DNA of 64,000 nucleotides from Atherix ibis (GCA_958298945.1 OY282605.1:8889811-8953810), one strand, 5' to 3'. Shown: positions 48,241-58,672, numbered from the stretch's first letter. The notes: a model not told the origin generated them from the letters alone. Made by a program: numbers and translations.

Positions 48241-48895
48241 AGAAAATCTACTATCACCGCTCGATACCTCTCGTCGCCTGTTGGATTCGCTGCTTGTTTT
48301 AAAGCTGGCTGTGGCGCTTGATTTTGTCATGATTTTTATGCATGCTGGCTTTATGCGAAGCTTGTTTTTGTATAGGATTTCTAACTAGTTTTGATGCTTG
48401 CACAGTGGCAGTTCGAATCTCAACCAAAATGGACAGCAATGCGATTATATCAGAATTATTAGATCGCAGACGATTACCAATTATTGCGTATTTAAAAAAA
48501 ATTTCACAGAAGACGATAATCATTTAAACAATCCTCTAAGACTTTGGAATCGATCGTGGTTATTAAGGTGTAACTAGCCGGAAAATGTACCGAAAATAAG
48601 GAAAAAAAAATACTTAAATGCAAATATTATGTCCATTTTGTAAATGTAAATAAATTCATGCGTCATTATTTTACGTAGCGCGTCATTTGCTTATATAGAC
48701 ATGATAATGTTTTCTCATTGGTTCTCGCTAAAACAAGCAGTAAAACTAGCACAACAAATAGAACCGCTTCTGTTTCTGACATCTAGCTAGAAAACCAGTA
48801 GCGGAGCAAGTAGTTATGTAATTTCTAGGACCACAGCCAGCGCGGTAGCAAGCAAGAAAACAAGCAGAAAAACAAGCGTCGTGCTAAACGGGGTT
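48240..48895. mobile_element. Possible non-autonomous element rich in GCTTG/CAAGC
   Basis: The left part has repeated GCTTGTTTT and GCTGGCT words; the right part (48735-48890) has AACAAGC and GCCAGC words in inverse orientation. This gives a crude inverted arrangement (TTCGCTGCTTGTTTTAAAGC against GCAAGCAAGAAAACAAGCAG). Terminal ends and target duplication are not resolved. A plus-strand frame at 48430-48525 (MDSNAIISELLDRRRLPIIA) could be a transposase or host-derived N-terminus, but that is a guess. Confidence 0.35.
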
Positions 48896-49200
48896 AAATT
48901 TTTCTAGATGCAAAGGAAGTTCTTGTTGTGATTGCTTTTTGTCCCAGATCCGACAATTTTGCTTGTTTACGTTACTTTTCAGCCAAAAATGCGCTTTGTC
49001 GCTGAAGATAATTTTTTTGCCAAATCTGGGACTCGGTTCCAATTGCTCAATGGCCGCATGGTCTTGTGGCTTTAGTTCTTGCATCAATTGAACCTTGAAT
49101 GGATGTAGATGCACGACTTTTCGGAATATTGGCGAAGATGTAGTCGCAGAAATGCTCAATTTATGTCAACGACGAGGAATTGAGAGGTTATTTCGGCCAT
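48895..49200 (-). pseudogene. DD41D transposase fragment
   Basis: The minus strand reads ATTSSPIFRKVVHLHPFKVQ, LMQELKPQDHAAIEQ, FGKKIIFSDKAHFWLKSNVN and KQNCRIWDKK. These match the middle of the DD41D proteins above (KVQLVQ.LKP.DH; KIIFSDEAHF, which holds the first catalytic Asp; NKQNCRIW). The catalytic end is absent. The element continues poorly to about 49320. Confidence 0.75.
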
Positions 49201-49954
49201 AAATCCCACGCAGCTCTCGTTACAGCTGGAGGACAGACCACAAATTTTTATAATAAATATTCACAATTCAGACTCCCTGATTAAATAGTGCTTATAGCAG
49301 AACACAAACGTATAAAAATGACAGCGCTGTCATTTGAAACGTCAAAGCAACAGGCTGTCAAATATTGAAACATATTGCATAATTTTTTTTTCGTCTAATA
49401 TTGTAAAGGACAAATTAGTAAATTGCCCCGAAAAAAATATTCCTGAAACTGTACACTATTTTGATTGGCTTTGTACTTTTTTTCGAGTGTGTAAATATGA
49501 TTTGGCAGCTGTTCCCATTCAGTTCTTATATAGGGTGTCTCAAAAGTACAAGCAAGATTTGAATTTTGCGTCATTTGTACGATAAAGTGTTCCCAACGAA
49601 ACAGCTGACAGTTCAGAGTTATTGAAAATGGAGCGCTTTTTTTAAAATAATGAAAGTTTGGCAGCTACAGTTCGTAATTTTTGTACAAACAAGGTCGGAA
49701 TAGTGATTTAACTTTATTAACTGTGAAGAAATTAATTTAAAAATTTAAGGAGAGTGGATCAATTAGTGATCGTAAACACTCTGGCTGCCTTCAACAAGTC
49801 TTTCAACACAAAACATTGAAGCAGTTCATGAGAGTGTTGCCGAACATCCATTCGGCAACGTGCTCATAAATTGAAATTTTTTCGAGAAGCTCTCTATATC
49901 ATGCTTTCAAAGTTCAATTGACTCAAGAACTGAAGCTTACTGACCACGGAGTTC

Positions 49955-50978
49955 TCCGGTTGGGAATGATGAGGTTCAGAATCTTAGTCCGCGGCATCAG
50001 CGCATACTGGTCCTGAACAGGATACATGAGATATGGCAGCAACGATGGGATGAGAGCGTGAATGGCAGAGGGACGTACATGTTCATACCGGATGTGTGCT
50101 TTTCGTCTGCGTATGGTTCTGAATTTCGTCCGTTCCTTGGGTATTTGCTCACTGGACACGGCAGTATGAATGGGTTCCTGTATAGGCGTGGTCTGGCTAC
50201 GGAGGCTAGATGCCCTTGTGGGGCGGAGGAGGAGAGTGTTAAGCACCTTCTCGTGGAGTGTGGCATGTACGGGGACTTTCGTGATTTGGAGGCGTGTGGA
50301 ATCGTGGTGAATAAGGAGGGTGTGGATGTGAGTGGTGTGTTGAGTGTGAAAGATAGATATGAATGCTTGAATGCGTTTGCCGTGGCACTGTTTGAAAGGC
50401 GAATGAGAATGGTGCATGAATGAGTGCGTGAATGACACGCAGGGTGGCTACAACCGGCTGAAAGACCAAGGTCGATTCCGGTTGTACGTTCGGGTCTTAG
50501 CGAACACGCGTACTTGAGCTGGCCTAGCGGTGCCTAGGAATTTACAAGATTCCTTACCGTAGCTTTACGAGCGGAGTACAAACCAAAGTACTCTTAAAAC
50601 AAAAATGGGTACCACGGAGATCGGGAGCCCTACAGTAGAATATACTGTGCCCGATTGAGGTGAGGTGCCATTTGGCAGCTACGTGGTGATTGTGGTTAAT
50701 ACCCATGTCGCGGGTACGGTCTTCTGATCGCAGGTGGGAGGTAACCGGCAAATGTAGCAATGCATTGCTCTTCTCTCGGGCACTGTCACTGCTAATGACA
50801 GTAGAGGTTTAGATAGTCCTCGCCAACAGCAGGTGGAGAGTCAGCTTGTAACTGATTCTATCTGTTAACTGCCAGTAATGGTGGTGCGTTGATTAAGTGT
50901 ATCTCGATTCCTATAGTCGTAGGCGACTCGTGGTCTTATGCGCGGGCAACTAAACCACGTTAAATAATAAACTATAGG
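49955..50978 (+). mobile_element. 5'-truncated R1-clade retrotransposon with 14-bp target duplication
   Basis: The same 14 bases, TGACCACGGAGTTC, lie at 49941-49954 and 50979-50992. Removing the insert and one copy rejoins the DD41D relic. The insert is 1,024 bp, GC-richer than its surroundings, and ends TTAAATAATAAACTATAG with no long A tail. R1 itself makes a 14-bp duplication in 28S rDNA; this relative has landed in unrelated DNA. Confidence 0.93.
49956..50423 (+). CDS. C-terminal end of R1-clade ORF2, frame intact but partial
   Basis: Open from the insertion point to TGA at 50421-50423. It reads NLSPRHQRILVLNRIHEIWQ, QRWDESVNGRGTYMF, PFLGYLLTGHGSMNGFLYRR, CPCGAEEESVKHLLVECGMY, and ends FERRMRMVHE. 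The CPC...H...C cluster after LTGHG is the C-terminal Cys/His motif of R1-clade ORF2 proteins, probably used for nucleic-acid binding during target-primed reverse transcription. RT and endonuclease are missing through 5' truncation, so it is non-functional despite the clean frame. The absence of stops over 155 codons and the perfect target duplication point to a recent insertion. It has no start of its own. Confidence 0.88.
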   Translation, partial: PVGNDEVQNLSPRHQRILVLNRIHEIWQQRWDESVNGRGTYMFIPDVCFSSAYGSEFRPFLGYLLTGHGSMNGFLYRRGLATEARCPCGAEEESVKHLLVECGMYGDFRDLEACGIVVNKEGVDVSGVLSVKDRYECLNAFAVALFERRMRMVHE

Positions 50979-51509
50979 TGACCACGGAGTTCGTTAAATT
51001 GATTATGGAACAATAAAAGTGGATGCTGATTTTTCGAGCAAAATCATCTTCAGCGATGAGGCTCTTTTTCATCTTGATGGCTTTGTTAATTGACAACGAG
51101 TAATTGTTGAGAACAACGTGTTACTGTTTGGTTCTTCGAAAATGCAGTTAATGGTCAGGCAATAACAGTTAACGGTACTCGCTATCGCGACATGATAATC
51201 CAGTTTTTTTGTACCTAAATTGCAAGATATGAATGTGGACGACATGTGGTTTCAACAAAACGGTGCCACATGCCGTACAGCCCGAGAACCAATTAAATTA
51301 CAGCATGTCAAAAGTACTTCTTGCCTATAGTTTGGAACACCTTTTATAATCTATGTTAGCGACATCTGTTATCAAAGAAACTGTTCCATTTAGTACAGAC
51401 AATAAACGCCATCTATCGATTTCTTTTTTAAACAGAAATCAATCATAAATTTCATATAAAAAATACTCTAAAATGAGTTAAATATATTATTTTTTGGTTT
51501 TTTTTCCAG

Positions 51510-51667
51510 CTATATCATCATGGTGAAACGATATCAGTTAATGTCCATGTTGCTAACAATTCAAATAGAACTGTGAAAAAAATTAAGGTATTTGTTAGGC
51601 AATTTGCCGATATTTGTCTGTTTTCAACAGCACAATACAAATGCATTGTGGCAGAGGTAGAATCTGA
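51510..51667 (+). CDS. krz: Beta-arrestin exon 5: C-domain beta-strands
   Basis: Residues 229-280 plus two bases of codon 281. It reads [40 protein letters not shown] and [12 protein letters not shown]. This is the first part of the arrestin C-domain. The TVKKIK lysines correspond to basic residues that bind inositol phosphates in arrestin-2 (established for mammals, inferred here). The acceptor is a T-rich tract ending TTTTTCCAG at 51509, and the donor is GA|GTAAGT, close to consensus. Both alternative next exons start with a purine that completes GA to a Glu codon, so this donor can feed either one. Confidence 0.95.
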
Positions 51668-52102
51668 GTAAGTAGTTATTATTTATTATTCTTTATTATT
51701 CTTCAATTATATTTTTAAGTATATGGTATATCTTAAGGGAAAGAATCAATTTAAAAGTTCTGTTTTTTTTTCTTTCTGTGAAATATTATGTTAAATATTT
51801 GCAAGAAGAAAAAGAAATTAAGTGAGTTTCGTAATTTTTATTATAATAAAAATAATAACAAAAATTAAGTAAATTTTTTTATGTAACTTTATTTTTTTTT
51901 TTTGCTTAGAAGAATTTTTTATAAGAAAAGTCAATAAGTTTAGTAATGATTTAATAATATATAAAAAATTGTGGGCATTGATGATTAAATATAAAAAAAA
52001 AACTTTTTTTTTAATAGTTTAAGTTTTTTTTTAAATAAATAAATTAAAGTAAAAACAAAAAATAAGAAAAAAATCGTCACATATAACAAAAATAATATTT
52101 AG

Positions 52103-52243
52103 AGATAATCCTGTGAGTCCTGGTTTTACTCTATCGAAAGTCTTTCAAGTTCGGCCACTGCTAAAAAATAATAAAAATAAACGCGGCCTAGCCCTTGACG
52201 GTCAACTTAAGCACGAGGATACGAATCTGGCGTCGAGTACGAT
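52103..52243 (+). CDS. krz: Beta-arrestin alternative exon 6A (lariat/gate loop, basic version)
   Basis: 141 nt, codon 281 (third base) to the first two bases of codon 328. It reads E then [27 protein letters not shown] and [19 protein letters not shown]. The Asp residues of LDGQ and HEDT are the polar-core/gate-loop aspartates (D290 and D297 of arrestin-2). The acceptor ATAATATTTAG has almost no polypyrimidine tract; the donor is AT|GTAAGG. Compared with 6B the first half differs at several positions and is more basic, and one residue is missing near the start. The 19-residue end is identical in protein while 10 codons differ silently, so this copy is not a recent duplicate or a decayed one. 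It lies 435 bp after exon 5. Splicing of 6A is predicted, not shown. Confidence 0.88.
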
Positions 52244-53530
52244 GTAAGGATAATATATACAATTATCATCATTTTCATTTGATTATTATTATTTTGATTT
52301 ATTATCCTTTTTAACATGCACTTTTTACTTTTTCTTCCGCTTTTTTTTTTTAACGTCAATATTTTTTTTATCCGTTTGGGTTTTGTTTTTCCTGTTTCTT
52401 CTTTTCTACTATTTCATATAATTGGTGACAATTGGTTTGGTTTTTAAACAGATACACATTTGTAGGGTTTTTTTCTTTAGTTGTTCGAACACAGAACACA
52501 CTCTTTAAACATTAAACATATGACATTTGTTTGGATTTTGATGAAATTGTAAATTTTTTAAATAACTTTTCTTTTTTTTTTCGTAGAATTATTTTTCTCT
52601 GTGTATTTTTGAATATAATTTTAAAAAGAGTTCTTTTTTCCAATTGTAGATAAGAAAACGTATTGATTTGTTTTGATTTCAAAGAATTTTTATGTTCTTT
52701 TTTTGAATTTTGCACAAGTTTTATTTTAGTTGAAACCGATTTAATTTTTGTAACTATTTTTATGTTTGTTTTCTTTTCCCATAAATTACTTTCATTAAGT
52801 TTTTATTTCATAAAAAATATTTTTAAAAGAAAAAAATTTCTTTTTCATTATTAATAGTCCTCGAACATTCGCATCCTGATTCTATAGTCTAAATGTTTAC
52901 ACGTGCTTCCTAGTTTTTCTACTCGTTTTTATTATTCATTGAGTTCTGATGTGTATAAAAGGATTGTTCGGAAATTTCCTATAAATTTTTTACTCATTAA
53001 TTATACATTTTAAATTAATATTTTCTTAAAATTATTCTGTCCTCCCTCATTTAATAGTCCAATGTGTGAGTTAATTATATTTCTTGTTCTAGTATAAAAA
53101 GTAAGAAAAGTTCTTAAAAATGTTTTGGAATTTTTTTCTTTTTAATATTATACTAGCCTTAAAATAAAGTAAAAATAATTTTTTTTGTGTTTGTTATTTG
53201 ATAGATAAAAATTCATAACAATTACCAAAAGTAAGTGGGAATATTTTTGTAAGACTATTCTCAATAATCATTAACCTATCGTTTAGTTTTCCTAGTTTTT
53301 CTCCATGTAAGTTTAAGTTTGATCATTCCGACCATGGCGAGTCCATTATTGAATTTTAAAAATATTAAGCCAAGATCGCAATAACCTTAAAAATTCATAT
53401 CTCAGTTTTTTAACACTTTCGGAAATAATTTTAATCAGAATGATTTACTTCTAAATAAAAGTTGATTTTATTTAAATAATTTCACTAAAAATTATTTCGA
53501 AAACTACACTTAAATTCTAATTTTTTTTTA
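52244..53530. other. First part of the 6A-6B intron, nothing recognised
   Basis: T-rich and very AT-rich sequence after the 6A donor. The short frames at 52512-52854 are on opposite strands of low-complexity DNA and are not called. Confidence 0.4.
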
Positions 53531-55390
53531 CGGTTGTGTCCTTATATCTGAGCAAATAATAATGCGTATGATAAATGTTATCCGAAAATTTAAACGCACC
53601 TCAAGGTTGATTGCTCACCACTGAGCGAATAGTGTTGATTCTAAATGAAAAATTAAGAAACTTTTTACTGGAACATTTAATCTCTTTAGAGAACACATTT
53701 AATTATAATTTAGAGAAAATTGACTCGGAAAGTTAAAATACAATAATTATTAAGACAGTTTGCTCATTTCTGAGCAAAATAATGCTGTATATGAATAATG
53801 TTATCGGGCAATTTAAATGCTTCTCCAGCTTGATTGTTCACTCCTGAGCAAATAGTATTCGTTCTTAATGAAAAATTAAGAAACTTTTCACCGGGAAATC
53901 TGATTGCTTCTAAATAGAGTTTTAAATGAAAAATTTAAAAAAATGCCATTAGAAAATTTTAAATACTTTTAAAGAATATATGCTCATTTTTGAGCAGATA
54001 ATGTTTTAAATGAAAATTTAAAAAAAAATACTGCGCAAATAAGGCTGCAATCGAAATGTTTGCTCACTTCTGAGCAAATAATGCTGCAATCAAAAAAAAT
54101 CGAAGAATTTAAATACTTTTTCAAGGTTCTTTGCTAATTTCTGGCAAATTATGCTGCAATCAAAAAAAAATTATTGAAGAATTCAAATACGTCGCAAAGT
54201 TTTTTGATCACTCCTAATCACTTGCTTCTCAAAAATTTAAAAAAAAATGCCATTAAAAAATTTTAAATGCGTTTTGAGAAGGTTTGCTCACTTCTGAGCA
54301 AATAATATTGTTTCTAAATAAAAAATGGCATTAAAAAATTTTAAATACTTTTTGAGAATGTTTGCTCACGTTTGAGCAAATAATATTGTTTCTAAATGAA
54401 AAAATGCATTGGAAAATTAAAATACTTTTTCAACTTGCTTGCTTCGGTGAAGAATTCAAATACGTCGCAAGGTTGTTTGATCACTCCTGAGCAAATATAA
54501 GTTGTTCTAAATGAAAAATTAAGAAACTTTTCACCGAAGCATTCAATCGCTTCTGAAAAATTAAAAAAAAATGGCATTAAAAAATTTTAAATACCTTTTG
54601 AGAATATTTGCTTACTTCTGAGCAAATAATATTGTTTCTGAATGAAAATTCAAAAACTTTTCCAAGTTTGTTTGCTCACTCCTGATCAAATAATATTGGC
54701 TCTAAATGAAAAATTAAGAAACTTTTCACCGGAACATTCAAACGCTTCTGAAAAATTTTGAGAATATTTGCTTACTTCTGAGCAAATAATATTTTTTCGG
54801 AATGAAGAATTTCATCGGAAAATTCAAATACTCTTTTTTAAGGATCCTGGTTCACTTCTAAGCAAATAATGCTGGAATCAAAAAAATTCATTGATTAATT
54901 CAAATACTTTTCAAAGTTGCTTGCTCACACCTGAGCAAATAATATTTCTTCTATTAAAAAAACTTTCATCGGTAAATTAAAATACTTTTTCAAGTTGCTT
55001 GCTCACTTTTGAGTAAATAATGATGTAAATGAAAATCTTTTACTAAATTAATCAAATACTTCTCGCGGTTACTTGCTCACTCTTGAGCAAATAATGTTCT
55101 TTATGAAAATTTAGGAAAAATTTTAAAATAATTTTTAAGGTTACTTGCTGGCTCCTGTTTAAAAAGTTTTTACTAAATTATTCAAATACTTCTCAACGTT
55201 GTTTACTCAACCCTGAACAAAAATTATTCTAATTGAAGAATTTCGCAAAATATCACCGAAAAATTCAAATACTCTTTGATGTTGTTTGCATGATCTTTAA
55301 CGCAAAGTATTTTAAATAAAAAATTGTACCAAAGAATTCTATAAAATTTTAGAACAATTTGCTCACTCCTGAGCAAATAGTGCTTTTTTA
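53530..55390. repeat. Hairpin-bearing ~88-bp array between alternative exons 6A and 6B
   Basis: About 20 degenerate units, each with TTGCTCA-CNYC-TGAGCAA followed by ATAATRYTG, then an AAATGAAAAATTAAGAAACT- or AAATTTAAATACTTTTCAAG-like spacer. Copies are near 53549, 53620, 53760, 53835, 53980, 54057, 54128, 54283, 54359, 54475, 54606, 54668, 54766, 54848, 54917, 54996, 55070 and 55362, among others. The 7-bp arms can pair around a 4-nt loop in the pre-mRNA. In several copies both arms stay intact while the spacer has drifted. Confidence 0.9.
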
Positions 55391-56160
55391 TAATTCAAGA
55401 TAAAAATGGTATTTTTTTAAAAGAAAATTCTCTTCAATTATGTAAGTCTCTAAGTAAAAATTGACTATTAGAAAATGAATTTCTATATATTAATAAGAAT
55501 ATGACTAAGATTGAATTGTTCGAATTTTTGCAGCGTGGTCTTTAGCTTCACAATATCACAATTCAATTTTGTTTACTTATTAGTAAAAATTACCATAAAC
55601 GCAGTACTTATTATAGTAATTAAAGTGAACAAATTATTATTAAAAAAATTCCCGTGTACTCTTTGAGGCTGACTTTGTTAAAGGACGAATTTATATTTCG
55701 GCAGTTAGTGCTGCCGCCATTTTGTCTACAATCTTAAAATGGCCAATCAGCGAATTATTCTACATTTAAAATAGGAAACATAAAGAACTTATTAGAAGTT
55801 CATTTAAATTAAGTTTTTTTTTTTTTTTTAAAAAAAGCACAATATTTTCTGGCAAAAATAACGAAACTCATAACTTATGATAATAAAAAGACAAAGTTCA
55901 AATTTTAATACAGAAACGAAATTATAAGTTTTAAATTCAATTTAATAAAAATATAATTATATAAATAAATGCTCCTCGTAAAAGGATCAACTTTGTACAA
56001 TGATAGTTAGTCAAAAAAAGAAAAAGAAAAAAAGATGTAGAATTACTCAAAAAAATATTAATTGAGTCTATAAACTACATGAAAAGATTTTAAGTAAAAA
56101 ACTTATAATGGGATTGAAAAAAGCAAACAAAAAAAAACACAATAAATCCAAATTTTAAAG
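55391..56160. other. Last part of the 6A-6B intron
   Basis: AT-rich, no gene. It ends in an unusually pyrimidine-poor 3' splice site (A-rich sequence then AAATTTTAAAG). Confidence 0.45.
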
Positions 56161-56304
56161 GGATGGAACTCAGGTGGCGCCCGGATTTACATTGTCGAAA
56201 GTTTTTGAGTTGACACCGTTGTTGGCAAACAACAAGGATAAATGGGGTCTCGCCCTGGACGGTCAATTAAAGCATGAGGATACCAATTTGGCCTCTAGTA
56301 CCTT
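56161..56304 (+). CDS. krz: Beta-arrestin alternative exon 6B (lariat/gate loop, canonical version)
   Basis: 144 nt, same phase at both ends as 6A. It reads E then [28 protein letters not shown] and [19 protein letters not shown]. Of the two copies it is closer to what I remember of Drosophila Kurtz ([25 protein letters not shown]), so I treat it as the ancestral form. The acceptor is CAAATTTTAAAG|GG, again pyrimidine-poor; the donor TT|GTAAGT is strong. The two split bases TT need a purine next for Leu, or a pyrimidine for Phe; 6A's AT would give Met or Ile. Either exon skips in frame. Joining 6A to 6B would also stay in frame but duplicate the segment, which should misfold the C-domain, so mutually exclusive use is expected. 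Confidence 0.92.
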
Positions 56305-57298
56305 GTAAGTCAACTAAACAAGAGTGTAAATTAGGCTATCATGTGAAATTTTATTTTATTTGTTTTTTTTTTTATTTTCCCCAAAATTTATTTTGTTTCT
56401 CCTTGTTTATGTTCAATCTAATAATAATCGTATAATTTTTAGTGTATTTGTCCATTTTATAGTCTTTATTGTTTATTTTTCCTTTTCACCTGAAATTATT
56501 GTTTTTTTCTTTACATTTTATTTATTGTTCATTTATTATACGAGTATATAAATACAATTTCGTTATTTATCTATTATTATTGTAGAATTTATTTTTCTTT
56601 TGTAATTTTTCACGTTACTATTAGTGATATCGCTTGGCAATTAAAATGCGTGGAGAAATTTTCTCTTTTGCAATTTTTTTTTTTTTGAAGTTTTAGGATT
56701 TCCACAAGCAAAGCCATAAAATAAATTGAATTCTTAATGGATGAAATAAGAAAAATCTCAAGGATAATAATAATAATAAACAAGAAATCCGACATATTTC
56801 CATGACAAATTTTCAATGTTACTATAGCTACGGTGTTTTTTCGTCCCTTTAGAATGTTAATCCCAACAATCACAAGCAAAATAAAAGTGAACCAAAAATA
56901 AAAATAAAAAATTATATTTACATTTGGCTAAAATTTATTTTTATTCCGTCTTTTTTTTTTGTTGTTGTTAAATATCGATTTTTAACTTATAAATTTATTT
57001 TAATAATAATTTTGGATTTTTTTTTTGTAACGGTTTGTGTTTGTGTGTGTGTGTTTAATATTTTTGTTACTAAAAATATAAAATTTATCGTAAAATTTTG
57101 GCAATAAATCAAATGAATGGAAAGAAATTTACGATTACTAAATAGTTTTTGTTAACAGCAAAATAATATGCGTTTTAGTAAAAAAAAAAATTAAATTAAT
57201 AACAAATTTTTAAAAAATAATAAATATAGGAAATTAATACCAAGAAGAAGATTTAATATTTTTAATAGAAAATAACTTATAGTTCAGTAGTTCAATTT
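56305..57298. other. Start of the last visible intron, nothing recognised
   Basis: AT-rich intron after the exon 6B donor, with a short (GT)n tract near 57042. Short open frames here have no motif. Confidence 0.4.
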
Positions 57299-58672
57299 AG
57301 GAGACTCTTTAAATAGGAAGAAGCCTAAAAAATAATTCCTATAAAAAGGATTTTACTAGAAATTTTTTTTCGTTTAAGCACATTTGGAGGTCTGAATTTT
57401 TTACTAAATAAAATACAATACAATTTTCGTAAAAATTATTTAGTTTGAGTACACTCTTATGAGCTCTGTTTACGAACCAATGATATGTTGTCACTGTCAC
57501 GTGACTTTCTTGAATCGGTATTACAGCTATCGACCATGTATTATTTTTAATAAAAATCTTATCGCATGTGTAGAAATTGACCATTTAAATTTTCAGAATT
57601 TTGCGTATTATAGTGTCAAATTAAGTTGATCAATAGTTGCTCGACAGCCGTAATACCAAAATTCTAAAGTGACTCAAACCTTCAGGGTTGTAAATCGTAA
57701 CCTAAAAGTTATAAATATGCCCCTAATGTATTCAGTTTGATTTAAAATGGGAGACTCTATAAATAGGAAGGGCTCCCAAAAAAAATTCCTATAAAAAGGA
57801 TTTTACTAGAAATTTTTTTGGTTTAAGCACATTTGGAGGTCTGAATTGTTTACTAAATAAAATAGAATTTTAGTAAAAATTATTTAGTTTAAGTACATTC
57901 TTATGAGATCTGATTACGAACCAATGTTATGTTGTCACGTGACTTTCTTGAATCGGTATTACAGCTATCGACCATGTATTATTTTTAATAAAATCCTATC
58001 GCATGTGTAGACATTGGCCAAGAATTTTGTACAAACGTAGAAGAATTTGAAATTTTCAGAATTTTTCGTATTATAGTGTCAAATTAAGTTGATCAAAAGT
58101 TGCTCGAGAATCGTAATACCAAAATTCATAAGTGACTCAATCCTTCAGGGTTGTAAATCGCAACCTAATAGTTATAAATATGCGCCCAACGTATTCAGTT
58201 TGATTTAAAATAGGAGACTCTATAAATAGGAAGGATTCTCAAAAAAAGTTTCTATAAAAAGGATTTCACTAGAAAATTTTTTGGTTTAAGGACTTTTAGA
58301 AATCTGAATTTTTTACTAAATAAAATAGAATTTTAGTAAAAATTATTTATTTTGAGTACATTCTTTTGAGATCTTATTACGAACCAATGTTATGTTGTCA
58401 CGTGACTTTCTTGAATCGGTATTACAGCTATCGACCATGTATTATTTTTAATAAAATCCTATCGCATGTGTAGACATTGGCCAAGAATTTTGTACAAACG
58501 TAGAAGAATTTGAAATTTTCAGAATTTTTCGTATTATAGTGTCAAATTAAGTTGATCAAAAGTTGCTCGAGAATCGTAATACCAAAATTCATAAGTGACT
58601 CAATCCTTCAGGGTTGTAAATCGCAACCTAAAAGTTATAAATATGCCCCCAACGAATTCAATTCGATTTAAA
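57299..58672. repeat. Triplicated ~455-bp direct repeat
   Basis: Units start GAGACTCTATAAATAGGAAG near 57301, 57751 and 58214. Each holds GACTTTCTTGAATCGGTATT, then CAGCTATCGACCATG. Further on come AGTTGCTCGA and CGTAATACCAAAATTC, so GGTATTAC and GTAATACC face one another about 180 bp apart. Units 2 and 3 are closer to each other than to unit 1. A relative of the GGTATTAC block occurs near 15862. Confidence 0.92.

Larger units (their letters stand above)
49524..51352 (+). mobile_element. DD41D-type element, decayed, split by a retrotransposon
   Basis: The left end is near TATAGGGTGTCTCAAAAGTA and the right end, inverted, TATAAAAGGTGTTCCAAACT. Plus-strand traces before the insertion are MERFF and a KVQLTQEL-like segment. 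After it come KIIFSDEALFHLDGFVN, VTVNGTRYRDM-like, and MNVDDMWFQQNGATCRTARE (the second catalytic Asp is Asn here). Many stops are present. Without the nested insert it is only about 0.8 kb. Confidence 0.7.

Noticed and set aside
48405..48440. tRNA T-loop look-alike (GTTCGAATC)
   Set aside because: The flanking bases do not form a T stem and no acceptor or anticodon arm could be drawn.
49923..50438. 171-codon minus-strand open frame
   Set aside because: Shadow of the R1-clade C-terminal frame on the plus strand; its His/Ser/Pro-rich product resembles no protein and it crosses the element boundary.
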